From Siphonodentalium dalli (taxonomy: Eukaryota > Mollusca > Scaphopoda > Gadilida > Siphonodentaliidae), in NCBI GenBank assembly GCA_032622095.1, contig CP136063.1:144661950-144725949 (forward strand): a stretch of 64,000 bases of DNA, read 5' to 3'. Numbering within the stretch: the first letter of the stretch is position 1; every line of letters begins with the position of its first letter. Positions 1 through 12,611 of the stretch are shown here, piece after piece. The notes beneath the pieces are model-generated. The model made no database searches. It was not told the DNA's origin and saw only the letters and a list, made by a program, of their open reading frames with translations. The position numbers were made by a program, and so were the translations under genes.

Positions 1-2777
1 CCCGAAAAGAAACTGATCGATGTCGGTTATAATGAAGGTATCGCGGTTTAACTTATCGTCAAGTTCCAACCGTTCATTTTGATATACAGGGCACATAAAA
101 CAGAAATGGTATGCATCTTATAAAGGGTTCCCACAACTGCAAGCAGGACTTTCGGCTATGTAGTTTTGATACATATCAGCACGAAGATCACTGCACCCGT
201 TTCGAATTCGGGAATGTATCATATTATATCGTCTGAGACCTGAATAAAAGTGAGGGCTCACGGGATTTGGGGGTTTGTATACGAGTCGTAAATTGAATTT
301 GAAGTCAGAGAAAGGGACAACGTCGGTCATTTCAGTTGGGATTTTGTTCCAATCAGCTATCGCCGAGGGCAAAAAGGACTTTTTGTAGTGCTCAGTGTGG
401 CATCGGTAAGAATAGAATTTTCCCGGGCGTCTGAAATTATAACTTGAGACCTGGCTAGCTCTGGGTGGGAGGATGGTAGATAGGTAATTTGGCGATTCAT
501 TTTTTACTATTTTGTAAATCACTTCAAGCTTGTGGTATTGGCGCCGCGTTTACAAAGAAAGCCACCTACCTCCTGCAGGACACCAAAATTAGAAACCGAG
601 CGTGTCAGTCCAGAGACTATACGGCCAGCATCTGTATGGAGGCGGTCGAGCTTGTCTAATAGGTAACGCGGTGCGCAGTCCCATACAACATCAGAATAAT
701 CGAATAGTGGTAATATATAAGTTTTGTATATCTTTTCGAGCGTTTTTCTGTCGAGTTGATATTTAAATCGCCTCAACTGGGCCAGACGAGAGGCGATCCT
801 CTTCACTGTACTTTCTATATGAATGTTCCAGTCTAGATTTTGTTGTAGTTCAAGACCAAGGTGTTTATGAGATTCCACAAAGCTGATAGGGTCGTTTATA
901 AATTTAAGGTTTGGTATTTCTGGAGAGGGTGGGGTCAACGAGAAAGACATACCTACGGTTTTGGATGGGTTAAAGCTCACGAGCCAGTTTTTTGATCAGG
1001 TCGTTATTTTCGTCAAATCGTTATTCATAATTTTAGAAAGTTCATCCAGATCCCAGTGGCTGCTCATAATACAAGTATCATCTGCGTACATTCTCGTGAT
1101 GGAGTCAATATTATCTGCTAAATCGTTTATATAGACGAGGAATAAAAAAGGGCCCAGAATATATCCCTGGGGGACTCCTGTGGGGACAACCTCGTAGCTG
1201 GAAAAGGTATTATTTATCAGGACTCTTTGTTTTCTGTTTAATAGATAGTCTTCGATCCATTGTAATGTCTGACCCTCCACACCGTAGCGTTGAAGTTTGT
1301 AAATCAGCCCCTTGTGCCATACTCTTTCAAATGCTTTGGATATGTCACAAAATATGCCGCATGTGAAGAGGCCTTTATCGATAGATTGACAGATATTGTG
1401 GTATAGGTCTATTAATTGGTATGTGGTATTGTGACCAGAGAGAAATCCGGATTGATGAAAGTACAAGAGTTTATTTTCTAAGAAGAAGGCACTTATCTGT
1501 TTCAAGACAACCTTCTCAAAGACTTTGGCTAGGCATGGTAGCAATGAGATCGGGTGGTAATTTTTGGGGTCAGCGGGGTCTTCTTTTTTGAAAATTGGGA
1601 TAACATTAGCTAGTTTCCATAATTCTGGGAATTTCGCACTATTGATCGATTTCTTAAATAAGAGGACTAACGGCTTTGATATTGAACTTGAAGTTTCGTG
1701 GAGCATTCTGACACTGATTCCGTCGTGGCCATGAGCTTTATTCAATTTTAAAGATTTGATAGCTGTTTCAACATCTGATTCCACAAAAGACAATTCTGGC
1801 ATCAGCTGTTTGCTTCGAGTGTGAAAGAGGGGAGGGGTATGCGCAGAATCGTTTATAGTGGAGTTTGATATAAAGCTCATATTTAAAATTTTAGCTTTTT
1901 CAGAATCATCTGACGCATATGTTTTCCCACTGGCATTTGTGGTTCCAGTGGCGCTATATAGAGGAGGGATATTATTCACTTTCTTTTTATTTAGGAGATG
2001 GTTAACAAGCTGCCAGAAATCACGGGGGTTTGGGGAGTCTTTTATTCTGTCTCCCAAATCATCAGCAAATTTTATTTTGGCGTATTTTTTCATGTTATTA
2101 ACTTTATTCCTTGATTGTTTATATGCCCGCCATGAAACTTGGTTGTTGATTTTTAATGCCTTTGCTCTGAGTCTATCTCGCTTGCGTAACTCTATTCTAA
2201 TCTCCGAAGTGAACCAAATTTTATCTTTGGGGCGGATTGTCACGTTAAGTTGTGGTATAATTCTGTCCATGATTGATAGGAAAGTAGATTGGAATATTTT
2301 GACCGCCGAATCGATATCAGGGGCCGCGTTGATAAGGTCTTCCCAATGTACATCATTTAGCAAGCAGTTCGCTCGCTGGAAATTAGCTTTTTTATAATTC
2401 CATACTTTTCTCTGGAAAGCGGAGACTGTGGGGCAGTCGAAAGATATTGTTGCATAAACACCCAAGTGGTCTGAAACTCCGAGGTTTAAAACATCGCAAT
2501 CCAATACATGAAGTGATTTACTGATAATAATAGGATCGAGTAGTGTGATAGTCCTACTGGTAACTCTTGTTGGGTCTTTTATCACATTTACCAAGCTATA
2601 TGCGTCTGAAATTAGCTTTATTTTGGAGGTACTCACGAGGTAATTAGAATTATAGTCTCCAGTGAGTACTATATTTTCAGAGATGTCAAGTGCATCAGAA
2701 ATTGAGGAGTCCAGAAGGTCCCAATAATTATGGCTAAAAAATTGGTCTGACCTGTATGATACCCCAATTGATTGCAA
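1..2777 (-). pseudogene. LINE ORF2 remnant: endonuclease C-terminus, reverse transcriptase, Cys-rich tail
   Basis: This encodes the enzyme that nicks target DNA and copies the LINE RNA. From 2777 the frame holds the endonuclease motifs GDYN and SDHLGVYA, then the RT: KNYHPISLLP, FCDISKAFERVWH (catalytic Asp), GVPQGYILGPFLFLVYIND and MYADDTC (YxDD). An in-frame TGA at 996-998 interrupts the RT just after the palm. Reading resumes at 980 with the thumb region (FNPSKT, HLGLEL, YILPLFDYSDVVWD). A frameshift near 520-530 leads into the next open stretch, 522-118, ending with CSCGNPL, and a TAA at 118-120 is followed by a further in-frame Cys/His stretch to base 1. At least three lesions make it non-functional. 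It has no relation to neighbouring genes. Confidence 0.85.
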
Positions 2778-2790
2778 ACTATATGAACCG
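1..2790 (-). mobile_element. 5'-truncated non-LTR retrotransposon (CR1/jockey-type LINE), runs off the left edge
   Basis: The minus strand carries, in order, the C-terminal part of an AP-type endonuclease, a reverse transcriptase, and a Cys-rich tail, which is the ORF2 layout of CR1/jockey-type LINEs. The first half of the endonuclease is absent, so the copy is 5'-truncated near 2790. The 3' end lies beyond base 1. Clade assignment is from motif style only and is tentative. Confidence 0.85.
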
Positions 2791-4963
2791 GCCTATCATC
2801 TAAGGTCCTAAAATGCGCGTCATCTTGTAATGAATGCCAGTGACCTCAAAACGGGCGGTGATGGGGAATTTTCCACCCAATCCGCATAACATTATCATAC
2901 AATGACGCTCATTTTTTTACCATCCACAGATACTGTATAGCCCATCGAGCCAAATTACGTTATATAAAACATATAATAACGAACCAAATCCGGACGCTTT
3001 GGGTCGTATATAGGCTATATCTGATTTTTGACGTCAACAATTATTAACTAATACGACGCTCCATTTTTTTTATTTTGGGAGCGCGAATGTTGCACAGTAG
3101 ATCGGTGGGCCTAAAGCATTATTGTCACAAATCAGTCGATGTGCAACATTCTCCTATTTATATAAACGTCGCCCCACCTGTTCTGTATATATATATGCTT
3201 TTATAGGCTGGAGAGTCATGCCAGCATAGTATATAAAATTATATCACTTTCAATCTCTTGTCCACTATGCATGTACCATGAGGGTTGTTTCACACATGCT
3301 GACCAGTGCTCGGTAACAACTAGGAGCATAACATCATTTATTTGTTTTTATTTATAAGGGAAAGTAGGTCCATAATGAATTCCTAACGGGTCTACTCCGG
3401 CACTCTACTGGATCAAATCATAAATAAACTAAAAGCACCACAACTCAACACGATCTACGTGTATCTCAAATCTTTATTTTCCAACTGATGCACAGCAGTT
3501 GATCAATACTGTATGGTTCTGTAGAAACTATACCGTGCGAAAGGAAATAATTATTTTCTTGAATAGAATGAAAACACATACTTATGAACAAAGCAGAAAA
3601 TACATTCAGTTCCACGCGAATTCGATCAATGGTGAAAGTTACACGATGACGTTGTTTGTCGACTATCGTTGAAATTGACATGATGACATGTTATGATTGA
3701 AATGAACATCCTCCCCCAGCACGCCAAGTAATATAGGCCTAATGGTTAGTTTCAGTTCCATGCACTCTCGACAAAATATATAACTATTTCTATTTACCCC
3801 ACCAAACATAAGCCTTATGCATGTGAATATTATTTGGTGGGAATCTATAAAGTGATTTTAACAAGAATTGTTTTAAACGCTACATGCAGAAACCCCTATG
3901 TGATTGTTTTAGCTTTGGTTCGTTAATTACGCTTGCGTATGATCATATCACCGAACTGACGGGCACAAAATTATGATTATACTGACGAAATAACGGAGAT
4001 ATTCAGAAATTAAACAAAAATAATAGCATTTAAAATAACAAAATGTTTCTTTTTTTTATATTGACGGAGATATTCATAACTGAGATAGTCATAAATTTAT
4101 ATAACGGAGATATTCATAACTGAAAAAGAACTGATTTTAAATAATGGATATATCTAGGGCAGCTCGTGAATTTAATGTATAGCTCAAAAAAAGAACATGT
4201 CGGTGGTCGAAAAGTATGTGATAGCTTTTAGAGAAAGGGTTATGATTGGATCGAATTGAAAGGGTTGCATGTTATATGAACGGAAATCAGTGAATGTGTC
4301 ACTCAAAGATGTAAAACAATCATACCGGTACGTAATTGTATATACTCGTTTAAAAAAAAAGAATGGTATATATATCTCATCGTTACTTACCTGTATAATG
4401 GGTGATACTATGAACAGGATGACTGTTATTGGTCGTCCCATGGTGCCTGTTAAAGAAAATCAAACGCCTTCTACATCTTAATTAATTACAGAATGTCTTC
4501 TGCGTCCATTCTAATTACACTCGATATATATATATGTTGCATTAAATCAGTGAAATCGGTGAATACATGAAAACCTAGGGATTATGTGAAATCAATAAAC
4601 AGTTTGTTTAAACATATGTTATTTGTAGTATAATACAAAAATGGATAATAAACAGGCCAGTGATTACACGTAATTACTGAAATTGTCAGGCATTTCACGA
4701 AAACACTAAAAGTGGCTCACTTATGATTGATGTGCAATGTACATGTATACCGTCATTCTTTTCAAACTACAGAAAACTATTAAGCAGAGATGCGTAGACT
4801 ACTGTCAATTGTCCCATTCAAAGTGTTATTTCTTGGATAAAGATTCCACATTCATATCGCACATCAGTGTATAGATCATGCCATTAATCTCTATAATCCA
4901 GCTATATACGACGTAGATATCACACTCACCAGAACAAAACCTGGAAATAATTTGATGTAAGGG
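2791..4963. other. No recognised gene; AT-rich spacer
   Basis: Short open frames here (for example 3466-3681, 4184-4441) show no recognisable domain and overlap on opposite strands. The only structure seen is a short motif, ACGGAGATATTCATAACTGA or close to it, repeated about three times between 3988 and 4120. Confidence 0.5.
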
Positions 4964-5835
4964 TGGACACACACTTGTATGTAAGGGTGGATACACATTT
5001 GTATGTAATTTCTGTATGTAAAATCCATGTATTTTACATGATCACACCAATCATTGATAGCATTAATCACCTGCGCGCGATCGGTTCATTTCAACGGGCG
5101 AGACCGGTGAGTATAGTTATATAAGCCATTGACTGCTATTAAGAAATTTAAGGCCAGTCATAAACATGTCTTCTTTCGTGGATGCCGAAATGAATAAATC
5201 ATGTCGGATATCTGTTTCTGTTTTTCACGAGTTTTAATTAATTTCGAAAAGTGGATTTGAGTCCGTCGATTTTATATACTTGATATGTTTCTTGGAAACA
5301 GGGTCATCCAAATCAAAATGTGATAACATTCAATTGGGATTCCCATGCAGATATCGATTACAGTGCCAAAAAATTAATGCAGGTACAGCATTGAAATTAA
5401 AGAGTGACACCCCCATCTTTCACCAATAATTTACATAACAGTATAATTTGTTTCTCAAGCCAAAGGTTGAACAAGTTACTAACTGTCAAAATTTTAGCCT
5501 GTACAGACTTGAATTATAACATTTTCGACCATAAGCCAAGATTGGGGAGGGGCTGGTTCTCGAAAGCTTCGAATAACTAAGGGATTTAGTTGAATGCATC
5601 AGCCATGATTATCTGAGCAAGAATGTACAATATAATGTTTTACGTAAATATGCCATAGTCTTGTTTATACATGTATAACACAAGAGAGGAAAGGTGACGT
5701 AGTTGGGAACTTGTAGTTAGACAACCCTTCCCGATTTAATCACTCGTAGCAAACATACACGACAGACATGGCTGTCAACTACAATATTTAATAAGGAGTG
5801 TCTTCATGTCAGCGGGACTAACTGTGCTGCATGCA
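4964..5835. repeat. Left outer arm of giant palindrome P1
   Basis: Read as reverse complement, this arm matches 9640-10650 plus 11074-11155, colinearly and with many substitutions. Anchors include the start with AGGGTGGACACACA, the segment around TTCGAATAACTAAGGGATTT (5570-5590 against 9960-9980) and the CGTAGCAAACA region near 5745. The outer end carries a small direct duplication of GTAAGGGTGGA (4964-5005). Confidence 0.8.
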
Positions 5836-5837
5836 GG

Positions 5838-7575
5838 GACGTAGCTTGGTGGTCTCCGTTGGGGGTGTCCACCTTGGGATATTCCAACTACACCCCTCCC
5901 TTGAATCATAATCAGACCAAACACAAGTTTTGCATAATTCCATTTGCACTCCCGCCCTTGCACCCTAATATACTATTATCCTATATATGCATAAACCATG
6001 TTTCTATATTCGCGGTATGAGAACATTCAGATATTTAACCTGAAAAATTTCATAAATCCTAACATCTAGTGGTCTAACTTCAGATAAATGCACACGGCTA
6101 CGCACAAGAGACCAGGACACACCGGCCTGACCATGATCGCAAATCCTAGCATCTAGACTGACCTCAACTGAAGCTTTCCTATAGTGTTGGAAATTTCAAA
6201 CCTCAACTCCCCCTCAGGTTGGAAAATTCTCCAACTGATGACCGTCTCAGTTCACAAGTTTGACCAAATGAAGTAAAATATTTTTTTGTTAAACTAATTA
6301 GCAGTTTTGTATTGCCCAAGGTGGGGGGGGGGGTGCAATGACACACCGGGCCGACCATAGTTCGGCCCGGTGCGCGAAAATTTTGAAATCTGAACAAGAA
6401 AATCGCAAAATTCTAGCATGTGGTTCACTCTTCTTGGACAGTTTGACATTCCTTGCTTCATAGAAATAGACAAGCGCACCACCTACGAACAGATGATGAT
6501 ATTTCTGTCATGCATCCCCCCACATGTTCGGGAAAAAATAACAGATATTAACAAATTTATTATATTTATAACAAGGAGTACACTCCGCATGTGGAACAAT
6601 TATCACGAGCTGCTTCGGGCATCTGATGATGTCATACCTGTTATTCTATCATTGTAGTATAGCAAATAATGTATGCACCCCGTCCGAGTATCCCAACCAC
6701 AATATATGAGATAGTATCACTAGCAATATGCAAAGCTGACAGGACCCACATTATCATAACCATATTGTCAGTCTTATACAATTCATCTTACATGCCAACT
6801 CACTACTATTGTGCGTATTATCGATATAGTTATGTCACCCCTGTATAAAGCATCTTATTGCATCTTATCCCAACATTCCGAAATCCCATATTTTCGGGCT
6901 AAACAGAATGATGTGTCGTCTATACACTTGTGTCTGAATTCTCTGATTACTTTATTACATAATTGATCAAATGAAAACCGTATACATATTCATCATGAAT
7001 GTCCTCCTGTGATTGACTTATTGTACATGCTTACATGATGTATTCTTTATTGTGTTATTGTTCATTTGTATCGTTATTTGCATAAATGTAGTCTAAGCTC
7101 TCCGTTACATGGAGGAAATAAAGGATTATATATATATATATATATACTTAGGTTGGAAAATTTCCAACTGATGACAATTCCAATGACAATGTTGACCAAA
7201 TGTATGACACTTTTGTTTTCTTAAATTAACTAGCAGTTTTTGACTGGCCACGGGGGAGGGACCAGGACACAAGCTTTCCAAGTGTTGGAAATGTCCAACC
7301 TGTCACCCCCCCTAAGGTTGGAAAATTTCCAACTGATGACCATTTCAGTCCAAAATTTTGACAAAAAATAGTAAAATATGCAAATATTGGTCCAAAAACA
7401 ATTAATTCCCCCCAATAACTTTTTTGAAAATCAAACTACAAGAACATTTTCAACCTATTGTTGGTGTGAAATTTCTAACTAATGTTATGGCAGGTATGAA
7501 ATTTCCAAATGTTGAAAAATTTGACCAAAGTTGGGGGTGGTCTCACCCCCCCCCCATGCCCCCCCCCCCCCCCAT
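5838..7575. repeat. Dispersed poly-G/poly-C-rich repeat copy, split by a LINE tail
   Basis: The stretches 5838-6417 and 7146-7575 match the reverse complement of 62440-63270. Shared anchors are GGACGTAGCT...CTCCGTTGGGG, the paired TTGGAAAATTTCCAACTGAT blocks and CTGGCCACGGGGGAGGGACC. It contains long G or C runs (near 6322 and 7545-7574). It lies in the left arm of P1 with no counterpart in the right arm, so it inserted after the palindrome formed. Confidence 0.7.
6418..7145 (+). mobile_element. LINE 3' end fragment with (TA)n tail
   Basis: An open frame, 6418-6657, ends in a stretch (FLSCIPPHVREKITDINKFI, then ITRSTLRMWN) of the kind found at the C-terminus of LINE ORF2 proteins. About 480 bp of presumed 3' UTR follows and finishes GGAAATAAAGGATTA plus a TA run. 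The flanking repeat is uninterrupted in the 62.6-kb copy, so these limits are an insertion. The family call is inferred. Confidence 0.5.
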
Positions 7576-7850
7576 GGTCAGTCTGGTAGCTTCCGGGATA
7601 ATATATCCCACATGTTCGGGATCATAGCCCCTGCGTTGGGGAAATCCTGAGGCCATGACTGGTATAAAAGCCAAGAGAAGACTGACAATGATTTAAACAG
7701 AACGTCCAACATTTGGGTTATCGCGCGAATAATTATTTTAAGCGGCCTGACGACTTCGTCCCAGTCAACGGTTTTCTGCATGTTCAGAGCTTGACTCACT
7801 GTGGTCAAACATAGCCGCAATGATTGGGTTGTCAGCAGACACATAATACA
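7576..7850. repeat. Left inner arm of giant palindrome P1
   Basis: This matches the reverse complement of 9281-9560 along its whole length. Anchors are GGTCAGTCTGGTAGCTTCC at the outer end, TTATCGCGCGAATAATTATT (7719-7738) and CATAGCCGCAATGATTGGG near the loop. Confidence 0.8.
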
Positions 7851-7860
7851 CGGTGTGTAC

Positions 7861-8000
7861 GATCCATGTAAAACGCCAAATACACGATGTTTGCAGATAT
7901 TACATGCATGTGTGTATTTCTGTACAACTATTTGAGCTAGAGATTACATGCATGTGTGTAATCTCTGTAAATGTCGTGTATTTGTCGTTTTACATGGATC
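7861..8000. repeat. Hairpin of about 140 bp at the edge of the P1 loop
   Basis: Arms of about 43 bp (7861-7903 and 7958-8000) pair, beginning GATCCATGTAAAACG on both strands, with an inner pairing around ATTACATGCATGTGTGTA. It is MITE-like and carries no coding potential. Confidence 0.75.
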
Positions 8001-8002
8001 AT

Positions 8003-9080
8003 ACAGATACGTTATACCATATTGGCGATATACAATTGGAAATTGAAGACGAGTATAAATACTTAAGTGTTACATTAAGTTCTATAGACTGGGAGGATGA
8101 AAAAACACAGGAAAACATAAGTTCAAAAGCAATCAAAGCTATGTTTTTCTTAACAATGTCAATAAAGTCACGGATAAACTTAAATCTAAGTACACAATTT
8201 AAGTTTAACTTATTAAACCCATTCTGTTATATGGTTGTGAAGTTTGGTCAACTGATCTAAATTTTTGTTGTACTGATAATAACCCATGTGAACAAGCACA
8301 CCTGAAATTCTGAAAACGAATATTAGGTATAAACCAGAAAGCATCTAACCATGCTTCTAGAGCCGAGCTAGGTCGGTTCCCAATAACCAATGACGCGCTT
8401 GTTCAGCTTTTCAAATATATGAATAGAATTTCGCAAATAAAAGATACAGGTATACTTTCTGATTCATTCTCGGAATCACTAAAGTGTACATTACCCAACA
8501 CTTGGATGAACATTTTAGCAACATATGACATAAAAGTTAATGACATGGGAAAACTAATTGCTAATGACAAATATATAGCGAATGATTTGAAATCAAGACA
8601 TATCGAGAAATTTATAGGCGATATATACGATGATGAAAAATCGTCTGGAGCAAATAAGCTTCGTACGTATAGATCTATTAAAGATAAGTATATATAATGG
8701 AGCCTTTCCTCGAACATACACGATGTCACGAAGCGCGAGAAATGTTTACAAGACTTCGTATTAGTAATCACAATTTGGAAATAGAAAAAGGTAGACATAA
8801 ACAACCGAAAACTCCAGTTAAAAACAGATTGTGTACAATGTGCGATCAGGCACGTGTTGAAAATTAATATAATTTTGTCATCGAGTGTAGTCCATACTCT
8901 GATCTCAGAGCAAGACTATTTCGAGATATTCAAGAAACTAAGGGTGAATTTTTAAAAATGAACGATAGTGAACAATTTCAAACGATTATGAGAAACGATG
9001 AAGTAAAGATTATAAATACCGCATGCAACATGATCCAGTTGTTCTTTCTCAGAAGGGGGTCTTTGAAAGTTTAGTATATT
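8003..9080 (+). pseudogene. LINE ORF2 C-terminal remnant in the loop of P1
   Basis: This is a decayed end of a reverse-transcriptase polyprotein. An open stretch ending at 8260 contains IEDEYKYLSVTLS, the usual YLGV-type motif after the RT palm, followed by a Lys/Ile-rich thumb. Reading then passes through several stops and frameshifts. One piece, 8419-8697, is open (FLIHS-like start, ending RTYRSIKDKYI). A later frame shows CTMCDQARVEN and ECSPYSDLRARLF, the Cys/His ending typical of LINE ORF2. There is no palm and no endonuclease, so it was truncated before decay. The remnant at 24340-25375 is the same kind of fragment on the opposite strand and may be the same family. Confidence 0.65.
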
Positions 9081-9280
9081 TTAGTGATAAACATGAGAAG
9101 TTATTGGTGGTAGTTGAATGACGATGGATTGCATCAGACAGTTATATTGAACACAATTTATTTTCGTTTGTATTTACATGTGCATGTTTTAAGTCTTAAT
9201 TCATTTTGTAACTTGCAACTGCCTTTATATCTGGTGTATTGCAATACATGTTGCATTCTATTCTACCGACCACGCACTAG

Positions 9281-9560
9281 TCTATGTGTCGGCTGACAAC
9301 CCAATCATTGCGGCTATGTTTGACCACAGTGAGCCAAGCTCTGAACGCGCAGAGAGCCGTTGCAAAACTAAGTCGTCAGGCCTCTTAAAATAATTGTTCG
9401 CGCGATAACCCAAATGTTGGACCTTCTGTTTAAATCATTGTCAGTCTTCTCTTGATTTTTATACCAGTGATGGCCCCAGGATTTCCCGAAAGCAGGGGTT
9501 ATTATTCCCAACATGGGTGGCTATATTATCCCGCAAGCTACCGGACTGACCATTGCATAT
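9281..9560. repeat. Right inner arm of giant palindrome P1
   Basis: Reverse complement of 7576-7850. It begins near GTGTCGGCTGACAACCC and ends TACCGGACTGACC. Divergence is visible (several indels), so the palindrome is old enough to have drifted. Confidence 0.8.
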
Positions 9561-9639
9561 TTCCTCGACGGATGAGTGGGGGCATGCATCACTCTGAGTC
9601 CTGACCCCCCTCACACACATGAAGCCACGAAGCCACTCA

Positions 9640-11155
9640 TGACTTATACATATTGTAGTTGACAGTCATTTCTGTCGTGTCTGTTTGCTACGAGTGATTA
9701 ATTAAATATTCAGCAATTTATGCTATTCATATAATTATGAACATAGTATTATACAGCTTTAAATTTGAGAGTACAGATGGTGGCGTTGCTGTGTGTCTTC
9801 GTGGAGAAAAGGGTTGTCTAGCTCTACGAGTTCCCAAATGCGTCACATTTCCTCTCTTGTGTTATATATGTATACGCAAACATTACAGCTATGGAATATT
9901 TAAGTTAAACATATGGTACATTCATGCCTAGATAATCCCGGCTGATACATTCAACTAAATCCCTTAGTTATTCGAAGCTTTAGAGAACCAACCCCTCCCC
10001 CAATCATGGATTATGGTCCAAAATGTTATAATTCAAGCGTGTACAAGCTAAAATTGTGACAGTTAGGAACTTGTTCAACCTTTGGTTTGAGCACATATGC
10101 TGTTATCCAAATTCTGGGTGAAACATGTGGGGTGTGTCACTCTTTATCTTTACTTTCAACGCTGTTCCTGCATTAATGTTTCGGCGCTGTAATGGATATT
10201 TGCATGGAAATCCCAATTGAATGTTATCACATGAGCTCGCGCTGAAACTATCCGATGAATCTCAACGAACCGGTATTGTCTGTCTTTCAATGCATGTTAC
10301 TCAAGACATGATAGCACCATATCGGATTGTTAATGAGACAATAAACACTCGTGTATCACAATCGCCCTAAAAGATCTTCAAATTCTGCACATTTAATTTT
10401 TATTTTGGATGACCCTGAAATGACGAGAAACAAATCAAGTAAAATCGACGGACTTAAATCCACTTTTCGAAATGAATTAAAACTCGTGAAAAACAGCAGC
10501 AGGTATATATCAGACAGGTTTTATTTATTTCGGCATCCATGAAAGAATTTATGACTGGCCTGAAATTTCTTGATAGCAGTTAGTTTGATAATGGCATATA
10601 ACTGCTCACTTGTCTGGACTGTTGAAATTGTCCGATCGCGCGCAGGCGACTAAAGGTGCCATTACACGATTAAGCTTGCTTAAATCAGCTCCAAATGGTA
10701 ACCACATGGGGTTATGCTGGCTGTTCACATTACACCATTCAGCAAACTTTTAAAAGCACTGTTTTATCAGGAAATCTTTCACAGCTGTCCATCATAATTA
10801 ACTGGTCTGTGGTTATATTTACTAACTAGACTCCAATATTATGGACTACACATGTGTTTTTTATCAGATATCAGGAGGAATTCTGTTATTTAACTGCTAC
10901 TTGACATTAATGGGGGATCCGTGCTGAATGAAAAAACCGCCCGGTTCCTTTCCATACAGCTTACTCAATGCGTAATAAAAAGTGCTGAGCTGTATGAAAT
11001 GGCATGGTATTACACGATGCAGCTCGCCTTTTGAGCTTGCTGAATTAAGCAAGCTTAATCGTGTAATGGCACCTATGCTATCAATGATTGGTGTGACCAT
11101 GTAAAATACATGGATTTTACATACAGAAATTACATGCATGTGTGTGTCCACCCTA
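9640..11155. repeat. Right outer arm of giant palindrome P1
   Basis: Reverse complement of 4964-5835, interrupted by the 419-bp MITE at 10655-11073. The outer end is TGTGTGTCCACCCT, mirroring AGGGTGGACACACA at 4964. Bases next to the ends (TAA on both sides if the element starts at GGGTGG) could be a 3-bp target duplication, but that is weak. Confidence 0.75.
10655..11073. mobile_element. MITE with perfect 29-bp terminal inverted repeats
   Basis: The first 29 bases (10655-10683, starting GGTGCCATTACACGATTAAG) are the exact reverse complement of the last 29 (11045-11073). The 419-bp length and lack of a reading frame fit a non-autonomous DNA transposon. The P1 left arm lacks it, which shows the empty site near 5070. 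I see no clean target duplication, so the superfamily is left open. Confidence 0.8.
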
Positions 11156-11578
11156 ATATAAAACAACAACAAAATTCCTGTAACAATGATGTACGGGCAT
11201 ACATCCCCTTAAATCGATACCGATTTTCAAGTTTGATCTGAGTTGAAGGACATCTTAATGTGTCATTCCAATCGATAAAAGGCCATTTCAATGAGCATTG
11301 ATGCAGGCACGGACTCAACTTCAAATGTGCTTAATTCAGTTAGCATGAACAAATTCTCATTTTATTGATATGGCCATGTATCGATCGGATGGCACATTGA
11401 GGTGTCCCTCAACTTAGATCAAGCTTGAAAATCGGTCCGGATTTTCGCCCATGTCGGGGTTCCAACCCGTGTCAACCTAGTGTATCCACGATTCTACGTA
11501 ATTTATGAGTTAACTCATTTGGGACGTGATTCTTTTGAGAAAACATTACTCACAGACGAGATTGTTTGCAGAAATGCT

Positions 11579-12263
11579 TACTTTTATATAATTTTATAGC
11601 AATTTATGCTTTTATTCAATGTTGGGTCAGACCATTTGCCATAGTATAATTCTCCGCGGGACAACTTATACTACATGGTTGATCATCCGTGGTCTATAAA
11701 TCTTCTAGAAATTTTGGGCAGATACCACCAATAGCGACCGGTTGCCATAGCAATCTATTTTCGGACATTTATGCATTTGGGGGCTGTAATTTCCCTATAT
11801 GACGATATATTTGCGACATTTTGAATCAATTATAAATTATTTCCAAAGTTAAATGATCCAGGAATATTTTGCCAACATCTGGAACTAGCCTTGCTCGAAA
11901 ATCACCCATCACCGACAGAGGGCGCCATTCAAAATGGCCGCCAAACCCCCGTTTTCTAACGTTAAAATGCTTTATATAATTTTATAGCAACGCATGTATG
12001 CGCTAATTTAATGCTGGGTCAGACCATTTGTCATGACAGAATTCTACACGCGACAACCCATACTATATGGGTGATCATCCGTGGTCTATAAATCTTCCAA
12101 ACATTTTGGGTAGATAGGCCCTACCACCAAATTGCGTCCGGTTGACATGGCAACCGATTTTCGGGAAATTAGGCGTTTGGGTGCTGTAATTTCGCTATAC
12201 GAGATGTCTGCATGCGACATTTTGAATCAAATGTAATTAATTTCAAAAAAATAGGATCCAATA
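11579..12263. repeat. Two diverged tandem copies of a ~290-bp unit
   Basis: Copies at about 11579-11865 and 11966-12263 share, in the same order, TATAATTTTATAGCAA, GGGTCAGACCATTTG, TGATCATCCGTGGTCTATAA and GCGACATTTTGAATCAA. The intervening 100 bp contains GGGCGCCATT. No coding frame spans them. A transposon origin is likely but not shown. Confidence 0.7.
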
Positions 12264-12544
12264 ATGTACTTAAATTTCTCTCGCTTCTTGTTCCTTCCAC
12301 TGAAGAGGTCAAGATTCACCTGCCATGGTGATTGGCAACGCGTTTACGTCTTATAGGCTACTGGGCGCCGCCATTTTGGAACAATGACGTCACTAATCAC
12401 GGCACGCGACCCCCACGTGACGCCAAAAATAGGTTACAACTTCCTGGACCCCTCACTGTGTGATCGGCTATATTGAATACATGATACTCTGCGCAAAACA
12501 TTTTATTTTTAAAGATTCATTCGCTGATAACAAGTGCATGAAGT

Positions 12545-12611
12545 GGGAAACGGATATATCCGTTTCCCGTCCTGTAGGTAATGTTTTGGGAAACGGATAT
12601 ATCCGTTTCCC
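12545..12611. repeat. Duplicated 24-bp perfect palindrome
   Basis: A perfect 24-bp palindrome (GGGAAACGGATA and its complement) occurs at 12545-12568 and again at 12588-12611. Each copy is followed by GTCCT, and the copies start 43 bp apart. Confidence 0.9.

Noticed and set aside
1858-2397. 179-codon plus-strand frame
   Set aside because: It is the antisense shadow of the LINE reverse transcriptase on the minus strand.
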